Below the pieces are notes generated by a model. It saw only the letters and a program-made list of their open reading frames with translations, was not told the origin of the DNA and did no database searches. 64,000 nucleotides of DNA from Proteles cristata cristata (Eukaryota > Chordata > Mammalia > Carnivora > Hyaenidae). The translations under genes were made by a program, and so were the position numbers. The DNA lies in assembly GCA_017311185.1 (NCBI GenBank), contig JAESUZ010000337.1:186001-250000 (forward strand), written 5' to 3'. Position 1 is the first letter of the stretch. Every line of letters begins with the position of its first letter. Shown in pieces: positions 1-11,182 of the stretch.

Positions 1-120
1 ACTGTGCCATCGGTCAGCAGCAGGTAGTTCAGTTTGGGGGCGTCAGAAGTTATGTGGGGATTTTCACCTGCATGGGGGATGGGACCCCTGAAGCCCCACA
101 TCCTTCAAGGACCAGCTGTA
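1..120 (+). mobile_element. Tigger-type DNA transposon end (probably Tigger2)
   Basis: The sequence resembles the 3' end of a pogo/Tigger MITE-like element: the segment ending in a diverged 'CTTCAAGGACCAGCTGTA' corresponds to 'GTTCAAGGGTCAACTGTA'. The left part runs off the window start. Family named from memory. Confidence 0.55.
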
Positions 121-1080
121 CTCTTCTCCCCCAGCCTCGTAAAACCCGTTCCCTCATTTCCCTTGGGCCCCCACGTCACCTTTTCTGACCGGATTCCCTG
201 AAACCCCACCCCCCTACCCTGCCTTATTTTTCTTCACGGCGTGGGACTCACCTCCTCGGACATCACCCTGTACAGCTATGAATTCTGTTCTGTGTCTGAT
301 TCTCGCACAGCTCATGGCTGGTACCCAGGGCACTGCGGGGACATGGCAGACACCCTGTAAATGGATGTGGGAAGAATGGACAGGAGGCCTGCTAGGAAGC
401 AGGAAACCCTCTTGGACCAGGCAGTAAGGAGGCCTGGGACCATGGACATAACAGCCTGGACGAGGAAATGGGTGGCCTGGACCCTGCTTCAGGCTTCACC
501 GCTGGTTTGGGGCCACTGGGCACATGTCCAGCCCCTCTGTGGCCTTAAAGCCAGGCCTGGGGTGGGCCGGGGGGAGGAGAGATCTCCTCTGGGTCCATGT
601 CCCCTTCTGTAAAATGAGGACACCAGCCTCAGGGCTATGGTCACCAGTTCTGAGTCCGGACAGCTGGGCTTTGGGCTGGCAGAAATGGGAAATGAGACTT
701 GCCGAGGGCTCCCAGGCTGGCAAATCCAACGGTCATGTGCCTGTCTGTCTCCCCAGACTCGGCGACAGCCCTGGCCGGCTCCCCTTGTCTCCCCCCGGCT
801 CATGCTGTGTCCTGTGCCTGAAATCCTCTCTTCTCCCCTGAGCTTGGCCTCAAGGCCACCGTCACTGGGAAGCCTTCTGGTTACTTTTGGCCAATGCGTT
901 TGTGTTCTTACCTGCTTCGTCAACTCCACCCCTCCCCAGGGACCTTACGGCAAGTTCTGTTTCTTGACGTGGCTGCCGATTACTTGGTCAATGTACAAAA
1001 GAAGCTGAAATTTTGTGAGTTGTGTACTTTTGTGTATATAAATATTCAGAATATAAAACAATTGAAGATAAAATATTTAA
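121..1080. other. Intergenic, no recognised gene
   Basis: C/T-rich unique-looking sequence. Short overlapping ORFs on both strands show no recognisable protein. 1010-1080 is A/T-rich and leads into a SINE. Confidence 0.5.
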
Positions 1081-1325
1081 GGGGCTTCTGGGTAGCTCAG
1101 TCAGTGAAGTGTCCAGCTCTTAATTTCGGATCAGGTCGTGATCTCACAGTTGTTGAGTCTGAGCCTGGCATCAGGGCTCCACACTGACAGTGCAGGGCCT
1201 GCTTGGGATTCTATCTCTCCTTCTCTCTCTGCCCCGCCCCTGCTTGACTGCTCTCTCTCTCTCTCTCAAAATAAACAAATACACTTTAAAAAATAAAATA
1301 AGTAAAACTTAAAAAATAAAATAAA
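1081..1325 (+). mobile_element. CAN-SINE, diverged
   Basis: The tRNA-Lys-like head is diverged (GGGGCTTCTGGGTAGCTCAG). A CT-rich middle and an A/T-rich tail follow. Older than most SINEs here. Confidence 0.85.
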
Positions 1326-1454
1326 TTTAATTTTATACAATAATAAAAGATCCTCGAAAAAATTTTTGTTTAGCCATGATCTCCTATGACAATGAAAATG
1401 TTCTTTTCTGCCATTAAATGAGCTGTGCTTTTAGAAAAGCCACATGCGGGGGAA

Positions 1455-1650
1455 AGTGTGTGGGAGAATGATGTCCCCCAAAGATGTCCAAGCCTAATCC
1501 TTAGAACCTGTGAATATTTGTTACAGGGCAAAACGGACTTTGCACTGGGATTACAGGTACGGACCTTGAGACAGAGAGATCCTCCTGGATTATCCACGGA
1601 GGTCCAATCTAATCACACAAATGCTTCAAACGGAATCACGAAAGCTCTTG
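1455..1650 (+). mobile_element. MLT1-like LTR fragment
   Basis: Resembles the 5' half of mammalian MaLR MLT1 LTRs in sense orientation: 'GATGTCCCCCAAAGATGTCC' followed by 'CTAATCCTTAGAACCTGTGAA'-type sequence. Degraded, with no internal coding region. Confidence 0.5.
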
Positions 1651-1659
1651 GCTGAAGCA

Positions 1660-2780
1660 CCTCTTTTCCTGAGTCTTGTTTGCAAACAGCCCTACAGTAA
1701 ACAGTAAAGCAAAAATGAGCAAAAGGAAAAGTCAGCCACAGCCCATTTGCTTTACCAGGTCAGTTCTCTCATTTTCCAGCATTCCTTCCCAGGCACCATG
1801 CTTGGGTCTACAGCTCGCATGTCTAGCTCTAAGGTTTGGGGGCTGAGCGGATTCAAAGCGCCAGTCAGTGTTCCCAGCAGGTGCTCTCAGAGAACCCTTC
1901 TCCCGGTGATTCTTACATGGCTGAAAGCCTCGGGGACTCGTGTGAAATGATGCCACCAACCTTCTCTTCTCCCAGTTTCTGTCTATGGTCTGTACGATGG
2001 TGGGCAGGACCGGACGATGGCTGAGATTCCCTCCTGCCCACATGGTTCTGTGAGTCTGTAGTTGGACTCTGATCGTTCATCCTTTCTCCTCGGTCCTCGA
2101 GAAGAAAAGACAGTTCCCCGAGGAGGGGGAGGGTAAGTGAGGTCTGCACAGCCCCACCTTCGCTCATTAAGCACAAGAGCCTCAAGGGGCAAGTTCAGAG
2201 GCTCTTCCTTCATTCCAGAGAATCTATTAAAACACTTTTCACAGTCATGTGAGTTTCCTGGCCTGACTTCTCCCTCCTTGTGACTCACTTAAGGTTCTCC
2301 TTTGCTGAAATTCCTGTCCCTCAACCTTTTGTTTCTCCGGAAATTGAAACCCAACCACTCCCAGAGCTAGACTGCAACAGCGCCTGAAACCCTGGATTTT
2401 TCTCACCCGCCGCCAGGGTAGGGGTACCGCCTGAGAAGGTTCCCCGCCTCCCCCCTCCCCTCCTCGGGCCCCCTTTCTACCATCCGCCCCACAGCACACC
2501 AAATACTTTCTCATCTTCAGCTGCTCCACTTTTTTAAAATAGATTCCTGCTAAAATTCTCCTGGAGGGAATAACCTTAAAGTTATTTTAGGCACCGACAT
2601 GGTAGCGAGAAGAGAGGACTCAAGAAGGTTTGCAGAAAGACGTGCCTGCTAGGACTGGGGGTGGGGGGCGTACTCACGCCGCCCGAGGACCTGCTCTGTG
2701 CCAGGAGCCCCGGGAAGGTGGGCAAGCACCGTGGTGAGCCCCGGAAGGCAGCTCGTGCTGGCTTTGTGCGTCGGGTGCAG
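1660..2780. other. Intergenic, no recognised gene
   Basis: No recognised repeat family or exon. Short ORFs on both strands look random. Confidence 0.45.
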
Positions 2781-2784
2781 CCAG

Positions 2785-2862
2785 CAGCGCTTAGGGAGGC
2801 TGAGTGATGCTCAGCGTCACACGGCAAGTGAGATCTGGAGCCAGGACTTGAATCGTCCCGAC
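2785..2862 (-). mobile_element. MIR fragment
   Basis: Contains the reverse of the MIR core: 'CGTCACACGGCAAGTGAG' followed by 'GAGCCAGGACTTGAA'. Ancient SINE remnant. Confidence 0.5.
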
Positions 2863-2869
2863 GCAGGAA

Positions 2870-3456
2870 GACACAGCCACGCGCACCCCGTCTGGCGTCG
2901 ACTCATCTGCTTTTAGGCGGGAAGGCCCGTTGGAGAACGGACGCGGGGTGACGGGTTTCGAAGGGAGAAGGCTCACCTCATGGAGCTGCCAGGCCACAGG
3001 TCATCGCTGGCAAGTCCAGGCTCGGGTTCCCTGGGGACGGGGCGGCGGGGCTGTGCCAAGTGCGGGCAGGGATGAAATAGGGAAAGAAATTTCATCATCG
3101 GGAGGAGGACCTGAGACCAACACAGTTTGGACTCTGTCTAGTCCCTTTTGCTCCAGAGCCCTGGGCCTCGCATCTGTCAGTGAGGAGGCTGACTCGGTGT
3201 CCCCTGGGGCCTTTCCAGCCCCGACATTATGGAAGGACAGGTGGGGTGAGCCGGGGCCGGGAGCTGGAGAGCCTGCCCTCCCTTCCCGGCTCTCCCGGGC
3301 TCTAGCTCCTAGAGCTCCCGCCGAGAGGCTGTTTCCCCTATGCCTGAACACCCAGCCTCCCCCCTGCTTCGGGCAACAGAAACCGTATTAGCAGCCAACA
3401 CTGTGCGCTACCACGAAACACAAAAATAAAATGGTAAAATTAAAATTAATAGATGC
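2870..3456. other. Intergenic, no recognised gene
   Basis: GC-rich sequence with ORFs on both strands but no recognisable protein, ending in A/T-rich sequence used as SINE target. Confidence 0.45.
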
Positions 3457-3457
3457 T

Positions 3458-3683
3458 GGGGCACCTGGTGGCTCAGTCTGTTAAGCGTCCGACTTCAGCT
3501 CAGGTCATGATCTCACAGCTCGTGGGTTCGAGCCCCGCGTCGGGCTCTGTGATGACAGCTCAGAGCCTGGAGCCTGTTTCTGATTCTGTGTCTCCCTCTC
3601 TCTCTGACCCTCCCCTGCTCATGCTGACTCTCTCTCTCTCTCAGAAATGAATAAAACATTAAAAAATTAAAAAAAAAAAAAAA
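3458..3683 (+). mobile_element. CAN-SINE (SINEC_Fc type)
   Basis: Full-length: head GGGGCACCTGGTGGCTCAG, tRNA B-box-like GGTTCGAGCC-type segment, CT-rich tract and A-tail. First of three SINEs stacked at one A/T-rich target. Confidence 0.93.
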
Positions 3684-3686
3684 GAA

Positions 3687-3840
3687 GTTCATGGGTTTGA
3701 GCCCCGTGTTGGGCTCTGTGAGACAGCTCAGAGCCTGGAGCTTGCTTCGGATTCTGTGTCTGCCTCTCTCTCTGCCCCTCCCCTGCTCATGCTCTGTCTC
3801 ATCTCTATGTCTCTCAAAACTAAATAAATGTTTAAAAAAA
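3687..3840 (+). mobile_element. CAN-SINE, 5' truncated
   Basis: Lacks the first 70 or so bases of the head, beginning at the B-box region (GTTCATGGGTTTGAGCC). CT tract and A-rich tail present. It abuts the A-tail of the preceding SINE. Confidence 0.88.
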
Positions 3841-3862
3841 TTAATAAGAAATAAAATTAATA

Positions 3863-4087
3863 GGGGCGCCTGGGTGGCTTAGTCGGTTAAGCGTTCGACT
3901 TTCGCTTAGGTCATGATCTCGCGGTTCGTGGGTTCGGGCCCCGCGTCGGGCTCTGTGCTGACTGCCAGCTCAGAGCCTGGAGCCTGTTTCAGTCTGTGAC
4001 TCCCTCTCTCTCTGACCCTCCCCTGCTCATGCTGTGTCTCTCTCTCTCTCCTAAAAATAAATAAAACATTTAAAAAATTTAAAAAAA
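3863..4087 (+). mobile_element. Young CAN-SINE subfamily with perfect TSD
   Basis: Full-length young subfamily (GGCTTAGTCGGTTAAGCG head). The target-site duplication GAAATAAAATTAATAG is present at 3848-3863 and 4088-4103, identical on both sides. Confidence 0.95.
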
Positions 4088-4319
4088 GAAATAAAATTAA
4101 TAGATGCTTCATTAAATACCTGCAAGATACAACATCGGGTCTTCTTTATGTTTGATTTGACATTCATAGATGTTTCGCTACATTTGAGAACTCTGTGGGT
4201 TAGGTTTTCTCATGCATCATGGATTCTGAGAATGCCAGGTGGCCGATGGGAAATCAGAAATTAAAGGGTACTGATCTATTTCATCTTATTTAGCAAATAG
4301 GGATGCAGGACTTACCATG

Positions 4320-4455
4320 TCTTCTGACTTTGCAAGTGCTGACATTGACTCCTGTGACTTGGGGCCATCATTATCCCTCCTTCACGGATGAGCCAGCTGA
4401 GGTACAGAGGCGTTAAGTGGTCCACAGTCATAAAGGCAGGATCAGGAAGCCAAGT
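4320..4455 (-). mobile_element. MIR fragment
   Basis: Reverse MIR core: 'GATGAGCCAGCTGAGGTACA' followed by 'GCGTTAAGTGG', diverged. Confidence 0.5.
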
Positions 4456-4506
4456 AAATTGAAGAGCAAAATTATAAAAATCGTTTCAATTTTTTTAGTA
4501 CATTTT

Positions 4507-4726
4507 TAAAAAATGTTTTATTTATTTCTAGAAGAGACAGACAGAGAGAGACAGTGTCAGCAGGGGAGGGTCAGAGAGAGAGGGAGTCACAGACCGAAAC
4601 AGGCTCCAGGCTCTGAGCTGGCAGTCAGCACAGAGCCCGATGTGGGGCTCGAACCCATAAACTGAGAGATCATGACCTAAGCAACAGTCAGCGGACGCTT
4701 AACCGACTAAGCCACCCAGGCGCCCC
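4507..4726 (-). mobile_element. Young CAN-SINE, antisense, perfect TSD
   Basis: Reverse-complement full-length element ending GCCACCCAGGCGCCCC. TSD TTTTTAGTACATTTT occurs at 4492-4506 and 4727-4741. Confidence 0.95.
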
Positions 4727-4744
4727 TTTTTAGTACATTTTAAA

Positions 4745-4850
4745 AAGGTACGTTAATGTTTGAGATGATATGGGCATCCCCATTTGACAGGAGAGTAAAC
4801 CGAGGCTCTGAGGCACCGAGTGACTTATTCACACAGCCAGGGTGCCGCAT
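4745..4850 (-). mobile_element. MIR fragment
   Basis: Contains 'CCCATTTGACAGGAGAGTAA' and 'CACACAGCCAGGGTGCCG', the reverse MIR core region. Confidence 0.5.
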
Positions 4851-5154
4851 AGGTGAGAGTTGAGCTCACGAGCCTGGAGAAGAATGCAGTGATTGTATAT
4901 TTTGGTCTCACTTCAGTCCTATGGATACATTCACTAACACCTGCTTTGTGAAGGTTTCTTGCGGTGCATTTAGAACCCAGCAGCCGGTCACACCCACTGC
5001 TGTCCCTTCCTGGTGGACATCTTGGGGACAGTGTGCATCCTGGGAGTGGCAAGGAAGGGGCTGCTTTGAAGTCACTGCTAGATATTGCTTCCCGTGCTTC
5101 ATAAGTGAGCCCAGGGTGGGCGTGTCAGTTTCGTGTGCTAGTGTAGGGAACCAC

Positions 5155-5480
5155 ACGCACACGGGTGGCTGACGACAGACATGTATTCCCTCGCGGTTCT
5201 AGAGGCCAGAGATCAGAACTCAAGGTGCTGACAAGGCTGAGACCCTCCAGAGGCTCTCCCAGTGGCTCCAGCCGCTCTTTGGTTTGTCACCATGTCACCC
5301 AGTCTCTGCCTCCGTTGTCACATGGCCTCTCCCCTCTGTGTCTCATGTCTCCTCTGTCAAGAAGGACACTTGACAGTGGATCTGGGCCCATCCTACACCC
5401 CGGATGCGCTCATCTCAAAAGCCTTGACTTAATTGCATCCGCAAAGACATTTTCCAAACAAGGACGCTCGCCTCCCCACA
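5155..5480 (-). mobile_element. MLT1-like LTR, antisense
   Basis: Reverse complement of an MLT1-type MaLR LTR: 'GGTGGCTGACGACAGACATG', 'CTAGAGGCCAGAGATC' and later 'CACATGGCCTCTCCCCT' and 'CATTTTCCAAACAAGG' align with the family as I remember it. Ancient and non-coding. Confidence 0.65.
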
Positions 5481-6770
5481 TTCCCGGTAGGAGCATCTCT
5501 AGGGGAGCGCAGTGGCGTCTGCCCCCTTGGCGGGTGGCGCACGTGGCAGTCTTCTGACCACGGGTCTGGCTTTTTCCACTGGGCCCCACTTGGCCCCCGT
5601 TTCGGTCCACCTGGGTGGGGTGAGCACTTGAGGCAGGGCTGGCCCATCAGAGCAAAGCGTCTCTCCGGCCCAGTGATCGGTCCGGGGCTGGTCCAGTCGG
5701 AGCCAATCTGAGACTCCGGGGGTCTCCGCAGTGAGGCCGCTCCGGGGCCAGACGCTGGCTTCCTCCGGAGGCTGCAGGGGCCACCAGGGCCCCGCCCGTC
5801 CTGCTCCGTGCAAGGGCCCTGCGGACTGCGCTGCCCCAGCCTGCGACGCTTTCTTCCTCCCGGGCGACGCTGTCCTGCTGCCAAAGTGCTCCGCTTCACG
5901 CCTGCCGGCGGGAGGGAGCTCCGCCTCCTCATCCTGGGGGTCTGTGCCCAGAATTCAGGAGGTCTGAGGACTTGGGTGGGAGCAACATCGCGTCTTTATT
6001 TTCACTCACTTCTGACTTCAAGTCAGCATCCCGTCCATCACGACTGCAGGCTGCAGGCCACAGAGTGTCACAGACCCAGGCAGTTCTCTACAGCTTGGCC
6101 GGCAGCGCCCACACAGAGCCGGGGAGGGGGCGCCAGACGTGGCCCGTCCTCCAGAGCTGTCCCAGCAGCCCAGGGAGCCCCCCAAAGGGACACGATCTCA
6201 GATTTGACCGTGCAAGGATGCGGTAGAGAATGAGAGTCAGGGAGGCCCCTGAGGGCAACGAGGTGGCTGCTCGGGGTCAGGGCCAGGAACCCTGGGCTGG
6301 GGGTGTCGCAGGAGGGAACGGGGAAGAAGACGGAGTCCGAAGGCCATGAGGAGGGCACGGCGGGAGGCCTTGGTGGCCCGTGTGATGCATGGCCTCAGCC
6401 CCTGCCCCTCACCTCACCCACCTCTAGCTTTCAGGACTCCGATCAGCCCTTCTGGGCCCCGTCCTGGGCCCTCCTTCTCACTCCCATGCCGCCAGCGCCC
6501 CCTCACCTTGAAGCCCTCCTTGAATGCAGCAACTGCTGGCGCATGCGTCACATCGCCCTGGGCCCAGCCGACTGCGGGACAAGTTCAGTGCCTGAAACAC
6601 CCGGACCTGCCCGTCTCCTCCTCCGCCTGCAGGCTCCACCCCTCAAGGCTGAGACCCTGGAGGCTCTGCCTTCCCCGCCCTCCCTCTCTAACCCAGCTGG
6701 CGACCTCTTTCGCTCCATCCAGCTGGCACTGCCCCCGTCCACACTGCTGCCTCTTCCATCTAAACTCTTC
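5481..6770. other. Intergenic GC-rich unique sequence
   Basis: GC-rich with overlapping ORFs on both strands (for example 5429-5932 minus and 6303-6773 plus). None resembles a known protein, and codon positions show no bias I can see. No gene called. Confidence 0.45.
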
Positions 6771-6774
6771 TAAC

Positions 6775-7230
6775 ACGTATCTGTTTCCTGCTGCTGCGTA
6801 ACAAAGCGTCACACACTTAATGGCTGGTGGCCTCACAGTTGTCGTAGGTCAGAGGTTGAGGCCCGGCAGGTGGAGATCCTGGTGCCGGCAGGAGCCGAGG
6901 TCCCACCTGAGGCCTGTTCCTGTGGGCAGAATTCCTCTCCTCGCGGCCGCAGGACTCACGGAAGCGCTGTCCCCAAGGCCACAGGACTGCATCCCTCTGA
7001 CTTCCCTGGTCTTGAAGATGCCCTCTGAGAGCTCACCTGATTAGGTCAGGCCCACCCGAATAATCTCCCTTTGGATTAACTCAACTGATTAGGGATCCGA
7101 TTTACACTTGCAAAATTCCCTTGCGACATCCAACGTAACAAATGACGGGAGTGATATCATCTCGTATCTATAGGTCTCGCTCACACTCAAGGCGAGAAGA
7201 TTACCCAAGGGCGCTGGTGGCCATGTTAGA
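6775..7230 (-). mobile_element. Degraded interspersed repeat (MaLR-like?)
   Basis: Recalls a common mammalian LTR-like repeat: 'AGGTCAGGCCCACCCGAATA', 'GGATTAACTCAACTGATTAG' and, near the end, 'CACACTCAAGGCGAGAAGAT'. Family assignment is uncertain. Confidence 0.4.
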
Positions 7231-7369
7231 GTTTACATACAGCAGAGAGCCCTCCACCCCAGCCTCTGCTGGACCAGGGTGACCTTGCCTGGCTGTTTGT
7301 CCGTCTGCCCATCTATTCATCTATCTATTATTGATCTATCTTTCCTACTTTGCTGTTCTTTTTCTTTTT

Positions 7370-7545
7370 TTCAGTTTAACATGAAATATTTCAGATGAAT
7401 CCCAAAACAGAGAGAATAGCATAACAGACACCTCTTATACCCATCACCTAACTTCAAATAATTATTCACACCTTGCCTTATTTTCTGTGTCTTTTTTCCT
7501 TAATATTTTGAACACTTTCGGACGTGGAGGTCGTTCAGTTATAAA
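7370..7545 (-). mobile_element. Old L1/HAL1-type 3' end fragment
   Basis: A/T-rich sequence with 'TACCCATCACCTAACTTCAA' and 'GAATAGCATAACAGACAC', typical of old L1 3' regions in reverse orientation. Tentative. Confidence 0.4.
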
Positions 7546-7564
7546 TGCTTTAGTGTGTGCATCA

Positions 7565-7968
7565 GTTTTTTATTTTTTAATTTTAAATGTATTTATTTAA
7601 ATTCAAGTTAGTTGACATACAGTGTAGTATTTAGAGTTTAGTGGTTCATCACTTACATATAACACGTGGTGCTCATCCCAACAAGTGCCCTTCTTCTTTT
7701 TTTTAATCTTTATTTATTTTTGAGAGTGAGACAGAGTGAGCAGGGGAGGGTCAGAGAGAGAGGGAGACACAGAATCTGAAACAGGCTCCAGGCTCCGAGC
7801 TGCCAGCACAGAGCCTGACGCGGGGCTCGAACCCACAAACCGTGAGATCGTGACCTGAGCCAAAGTCAGACGCTTAACCGACTGAGCCACCCAGATGCCC
7901 CAACAAGTGCCCTCCTTAATGCTCATCACCCACCGAGCCCATCCCCCACCCACCTCCCTCCCAGCCAC
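7565..7968 (-). mobile_element. L1 3' end, antisense, split by a SINE
   Basis: Carnivore L1 3' region in reverse: 'AAATTCAAGTTAGTTGACAT', 'ATCACTTACATATAACACG' and, after the SINE, 'TTAATGCTCATCACCCACCG' and 'AGCCCATCCCCCACCCACC'. Confidence 0.75.
7692..7901 (-). mobile_element. CAN-SINE inserted in L1, with TSD
   Basis: Antisense full-length element. TSD AACAAGTGCCCT occurs at 7680-7691 and 7902-7913, cutting the L1 fragment in two. Confidence 0.93.
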
Positions 7969-7969
7969 A

Positions 7970-9070
7970 ATATCATCACCTCCTCAATAAAATTAACGTT
8001 AACCGTCTCTTATCCCCGGACACATTCAAATTTCTCTCCTTGTCCTCCAAACATTCCTCACCAGCTGCTCGGAGTCAGGACCAGGCTGATCCTTCCAAAC
8101 TCCAGAGTGAAGGTCTCACCTCCGGCTCAGCACCCCGTGGTGTCCCCAGCCCGGCCTGAAGCTGGTGGCACCCACCTGCCCCCCACGTCTCCTCACTCAC
8201 CCCTGCCTCCGGCCCACCGGCCCTCTGTCTGCTTCTCAGCGGGACGTCTCCTTCCAGCCACCCACCTTCACACCCACTGTTTCCTCCACCTGGAACTTTC
8301 TCTGTACCTTCTTCTCTTCCAGTTCAGCCACCGTCCCCCTGGGGGCCCCAGGAATCTCTGAACCAGGTCCAATCCCCGCCTCCTCTGGTCTCTTGGAAGG
8401 AACCCTGTTTTTGCCCTGAATGAACTCCTGTCTTTCAGGGTACCCACCTCGGTCCGTGATGACCCACTCAAGGGCGTGACTTCTTGACTGCTCCCATCCC
8501 CCGCCCAGCCTGGGACACCGGGGACTGAAGGCGTCTGCTCGCTCACCGTGACATCCCCAGACTCTCAGCTGTGGCTCCAGTGGTTTGCGAGGCTCTAACA
8601 GCCCAGCACGCCCCTCCCCTCCAGGACCCCTCGCCTCCAAGGCCCTGGAGAGAGAGGCCAGCGGGAACTAACCTTCTTTCTCTCGGGTGCTGCTCTTGGG
8701 GGGATGTGGGGGAGGAATGCCTTGATGAGGGGGGCGCAGGCCGGGTGGGGGGCTGGCAGGGTCCGCGTGCTGGCTGGGGCCTCCAGGCTGCTCCCTTTCA
8801 GGAGCCTGAGCAACACTCCCAAGGTGCCTGCTGACCTTCCCCATCTCCCCCAGAACCAGATCTACAGAGAGACACCACGGAGAGCAGGGGAGAAGGAGAT
8901 GCGGAAGGGGGGCAACCTCAGGGCAGAGGGTCCCCAACCAGGTCGAGCTGGAGCCGAGGCCTGGAGACAGGAGGTGTGTGCCGGAGACCAAGCCGGGGAG
9001 AGGCAGGGCCCAGAACAGGTGGCTCCTAGATGGGCTTCTCTTCGGTCCGCATGGCATGTTAAAAATACTC
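7970..9070. other. Intergenic, no recognised gene
   Basis: C/T-rich then G-rich sequence. ORFs at 8236-8640 (minus) and 8704-9225 (plus) show no recognisable protein. Confidence 0.45.
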
Positions 9071-9074
9071 GAGT

Positions 9075-9418
9075 TTGCTGGAACAGAGCTGACAATCCAG
9101 AAATAGACCCACACGCAAACGGTTCAGTGGGGAAAGAAGAGGGTTCCAGCAGAGAGAGAGCACTGGATCAATTGGATGTCCAGGTGCAAAAGCAAAACGA
9201 AACCAAACCTGGTTTTTCCCTCTGACCCCACACTACATACAGAAACTAAGTTTTGTGTCTATGAAATGGATCGTAGACCGAAAAAGAATCCTTAAAATAG
9301 GAATCGGCTACAAGAAAACCTAAGAGAATATCTTGGTGGCCCAGAAGGCTGCACACAGAAAGCACAAGCTGTAAAAGGAATGATTGATAAATTGGACTTT
9401 ATCCAAATTTAACATTTT
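9075..9418 (+). mobile_element. Old L1 ORF2-derived fragment
   Basis: Degenerate sense L1: 'GCTGACAATCCAGAAATAGA' and 'ATAAATTGGACTTTATCC' match the usual L1 ORF2 3' portion. Not coding. Confidence 0.6.
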
Positions 9419-9710
9419 CCTCTCCCCAAAGCGTGTACCCGGCAAGGGCCCTGCATCTAAAGCCTTCTTCCCTCCCCCCGCCCAGGACCCCTTGTCCACA
9501 TTGCTCTCCCAATCACCCTTACGAGTGTTGAATCTCACAGACGTCTCTTTCCGTCCTCAATGTGTATCTGTGCTCTCCACATAAAAATAATGACTTTTGT
9601 CCCTCCCCAGGAACAATTTTCACCCCCGTGGGGGCATGTGTTGAAAATGTATGATCAAGAACACAAAAAGAACCCTTATAACTAGACAGTAAGTAGACAA
9701 ACAACCTCAC

Positions 9711-9828
9711 TTTTTTTTTAAGGTTTTATTTTTAAGTAATCTTTTACACCCTACGCAGGACTTGAACTCACAACCCCAAGGTCAAGAGTTGCACGCTCTA
9801 ACCGACTGAGCCAACCAAGCATCACCCC
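9711..9828 (-). mobile_element. Old carnivoran tRNA-Lys SINE, antisense
   Basis: Short, diverged relative: 'GGACTTGAACTCACAACCCC' and 'CTAACCGACTGAGCCAACC' are the reversed B and A box regions. Splits the L1 remnant. Confidence 0.75.
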
Positions 9829-9839
9829 CTCCCCCCACC

Positions 9840-10740
9840 CTGCCAACTTCCTTTTTTAAATAAACCTTTCACCAAGGAAGAGATAAGGATGACAAATAAG
9901 CCCTTGAGAAGAAGGTCTGACATCATTAGTCATTAGGGACTCCAATATGAGACATCACTACAGGCACACCAGAATGGCCCAAACCGGAAAGCGGGACCAT
10001 TCCAAGTGTCCGCAGAGATGTGGAAGAACTGGAATTCTCACACGCTGCTGCTGGGGAGTAAATGTGTATCCACTCTGGGAAACAATTTGGCAGTTTCTTA
10101 AGAAGTTAAGCATACACCTCCCACAGGACCCAGCCATTGCACTCCTAGGATTTCCCCCAAGGGAAATGAAAGCACGTGGTCACACAGAGAATTCTCCTGA
10201 AACATTCATAGTAGCTTTATCTGTGATAGCTAAAAGAGAAAAAGTGGAAGCAATCCCGTGTCCCACACAGGTCAGCAGATCACCAAGCTGTACATCCTTA
10301 CAATGGAGTAATACTCAGCTATAAACAAGAATGACTATTGATACAGGTAACCACGTGCATGAAGCTCAGGATAATTACACTGAGCGAAAGAAGCCAGGCA
10401 AAAAAGAGAACATATCTTCGTATGATTCCATTTATATGAAATTCTAAAAAAAGGCAACCAAATCTGTAGTGACAGGAACAGACTGCTGATCGGCTGGGGA
10501 CAGGGTGGAGGGGAGGGGGGATGAAGAAGGATGGATTACAGACGAGGCCTAGGAAACTTTTCGGGGTGTTGGAAATCATTACCTTGATTGCAGCGATGGA
10601 CTCAAGGACTTTTAGATATTTATGTCGAGCTTCATACACATCACCAAAACACATCAAATCATACATTTTGAATAAGTATGGTTCATTCATTATACATCGA
10701 TTATAACTCAAAACTCCATAAGTCAGTCTCCAATCTTAAA
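9840..10740 (+). mobile_element. Old L1 (L1M) ORF2 end and 3' UTR
   Basis: Sense L1M sequence: 'ACAATTTGGCAGTTTCTTAA', 'CTCCCACAGGACCCAGCCAT', 'CTTTATCTGTGATAGC' and 'TGATTCCATTTATATGAAAT'. Continues the fragment at 9075-9418. Broken by stops and frame changes. Confidence 0.85.
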
Positions 10741-10780
10741 AATAGATGATTCAATTAATAAAACAAAAGGCTGTATTGCT

Positions 10781-10995
10781 GGGGCGCCTGGGTGGCTCTG
10801 TTGGTTAAGCATCCGACTTTAGTTCGGGTCATGACCACATGTTTGTGGGTTCGAGCCCCACGTCGGGCTCTGTGCTGACAGCTCGGAGCCTGGAGCTGCT
10901 TCGGATTCTGTGTCTCCCTCTCTCTCTCTGCTCCCCAACCCCCGCTCATGCTGTCTCTCCAAAATAAATAAATGTTAAAAAAATTTTTTTAATAA
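10781..10995 (+). mobile_element. CAN-SINE (SINEC_Fc type)
   Basis: Full-length sense element beginning GGGGCGCCTGGGTGGCTCTG, with CT tract and AATAAATAAATG tail. Confidence 0.94.
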
Positions 10996-11008
10996 AAGAA
11001 GAACTTTA

Positions 11009-11182
11009 GGGGCGCCTGAGTGGCTCAGCCAGTTGAGTGTCCAACTCTTGATCTTGGCCATGATCTTGAGGTCATGAGATCGAGCTCCAAGTGGGCCTAA
11101 GAGTCTCTCTCTCCCTCTGCCCCTCTCGCCCATTCACACATGCGTTTTCTTGCTCTTGATCTCTAAATTAATTAATTAATTA
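11009..11182 (+). mobile_element. CAN-SINE, older subtype
   Basis: Head GGGGCGCCTGAGTGGCTCAG with a different body (GATCTTGAGGTCATGAGATCG) and an ATTAATTAATT-type tail. Confidence 0.85.

Noticed and set aside
3458..3530. tRNA-like A and B box sequences
   Set aside because: These are the tRNA-Lys-derived heads of SINEs. They lack intact cloverleaf ends and are not tRNA genes.
3453..3650. Recurring short ORFs with 'Ser-Val-Lys-Arg-Pro-Thr-Ser-Ala-Gln' wording throughout the window
   Set aside because: They are translations of CAN-SINE heads, repeated wherever a SINE occurs.
9840..10740. Possible active L1 coding sequence
   Set aside because: The reading frame is broken by stops and shifts, the 5' part is missing and divergence from consensus is high.
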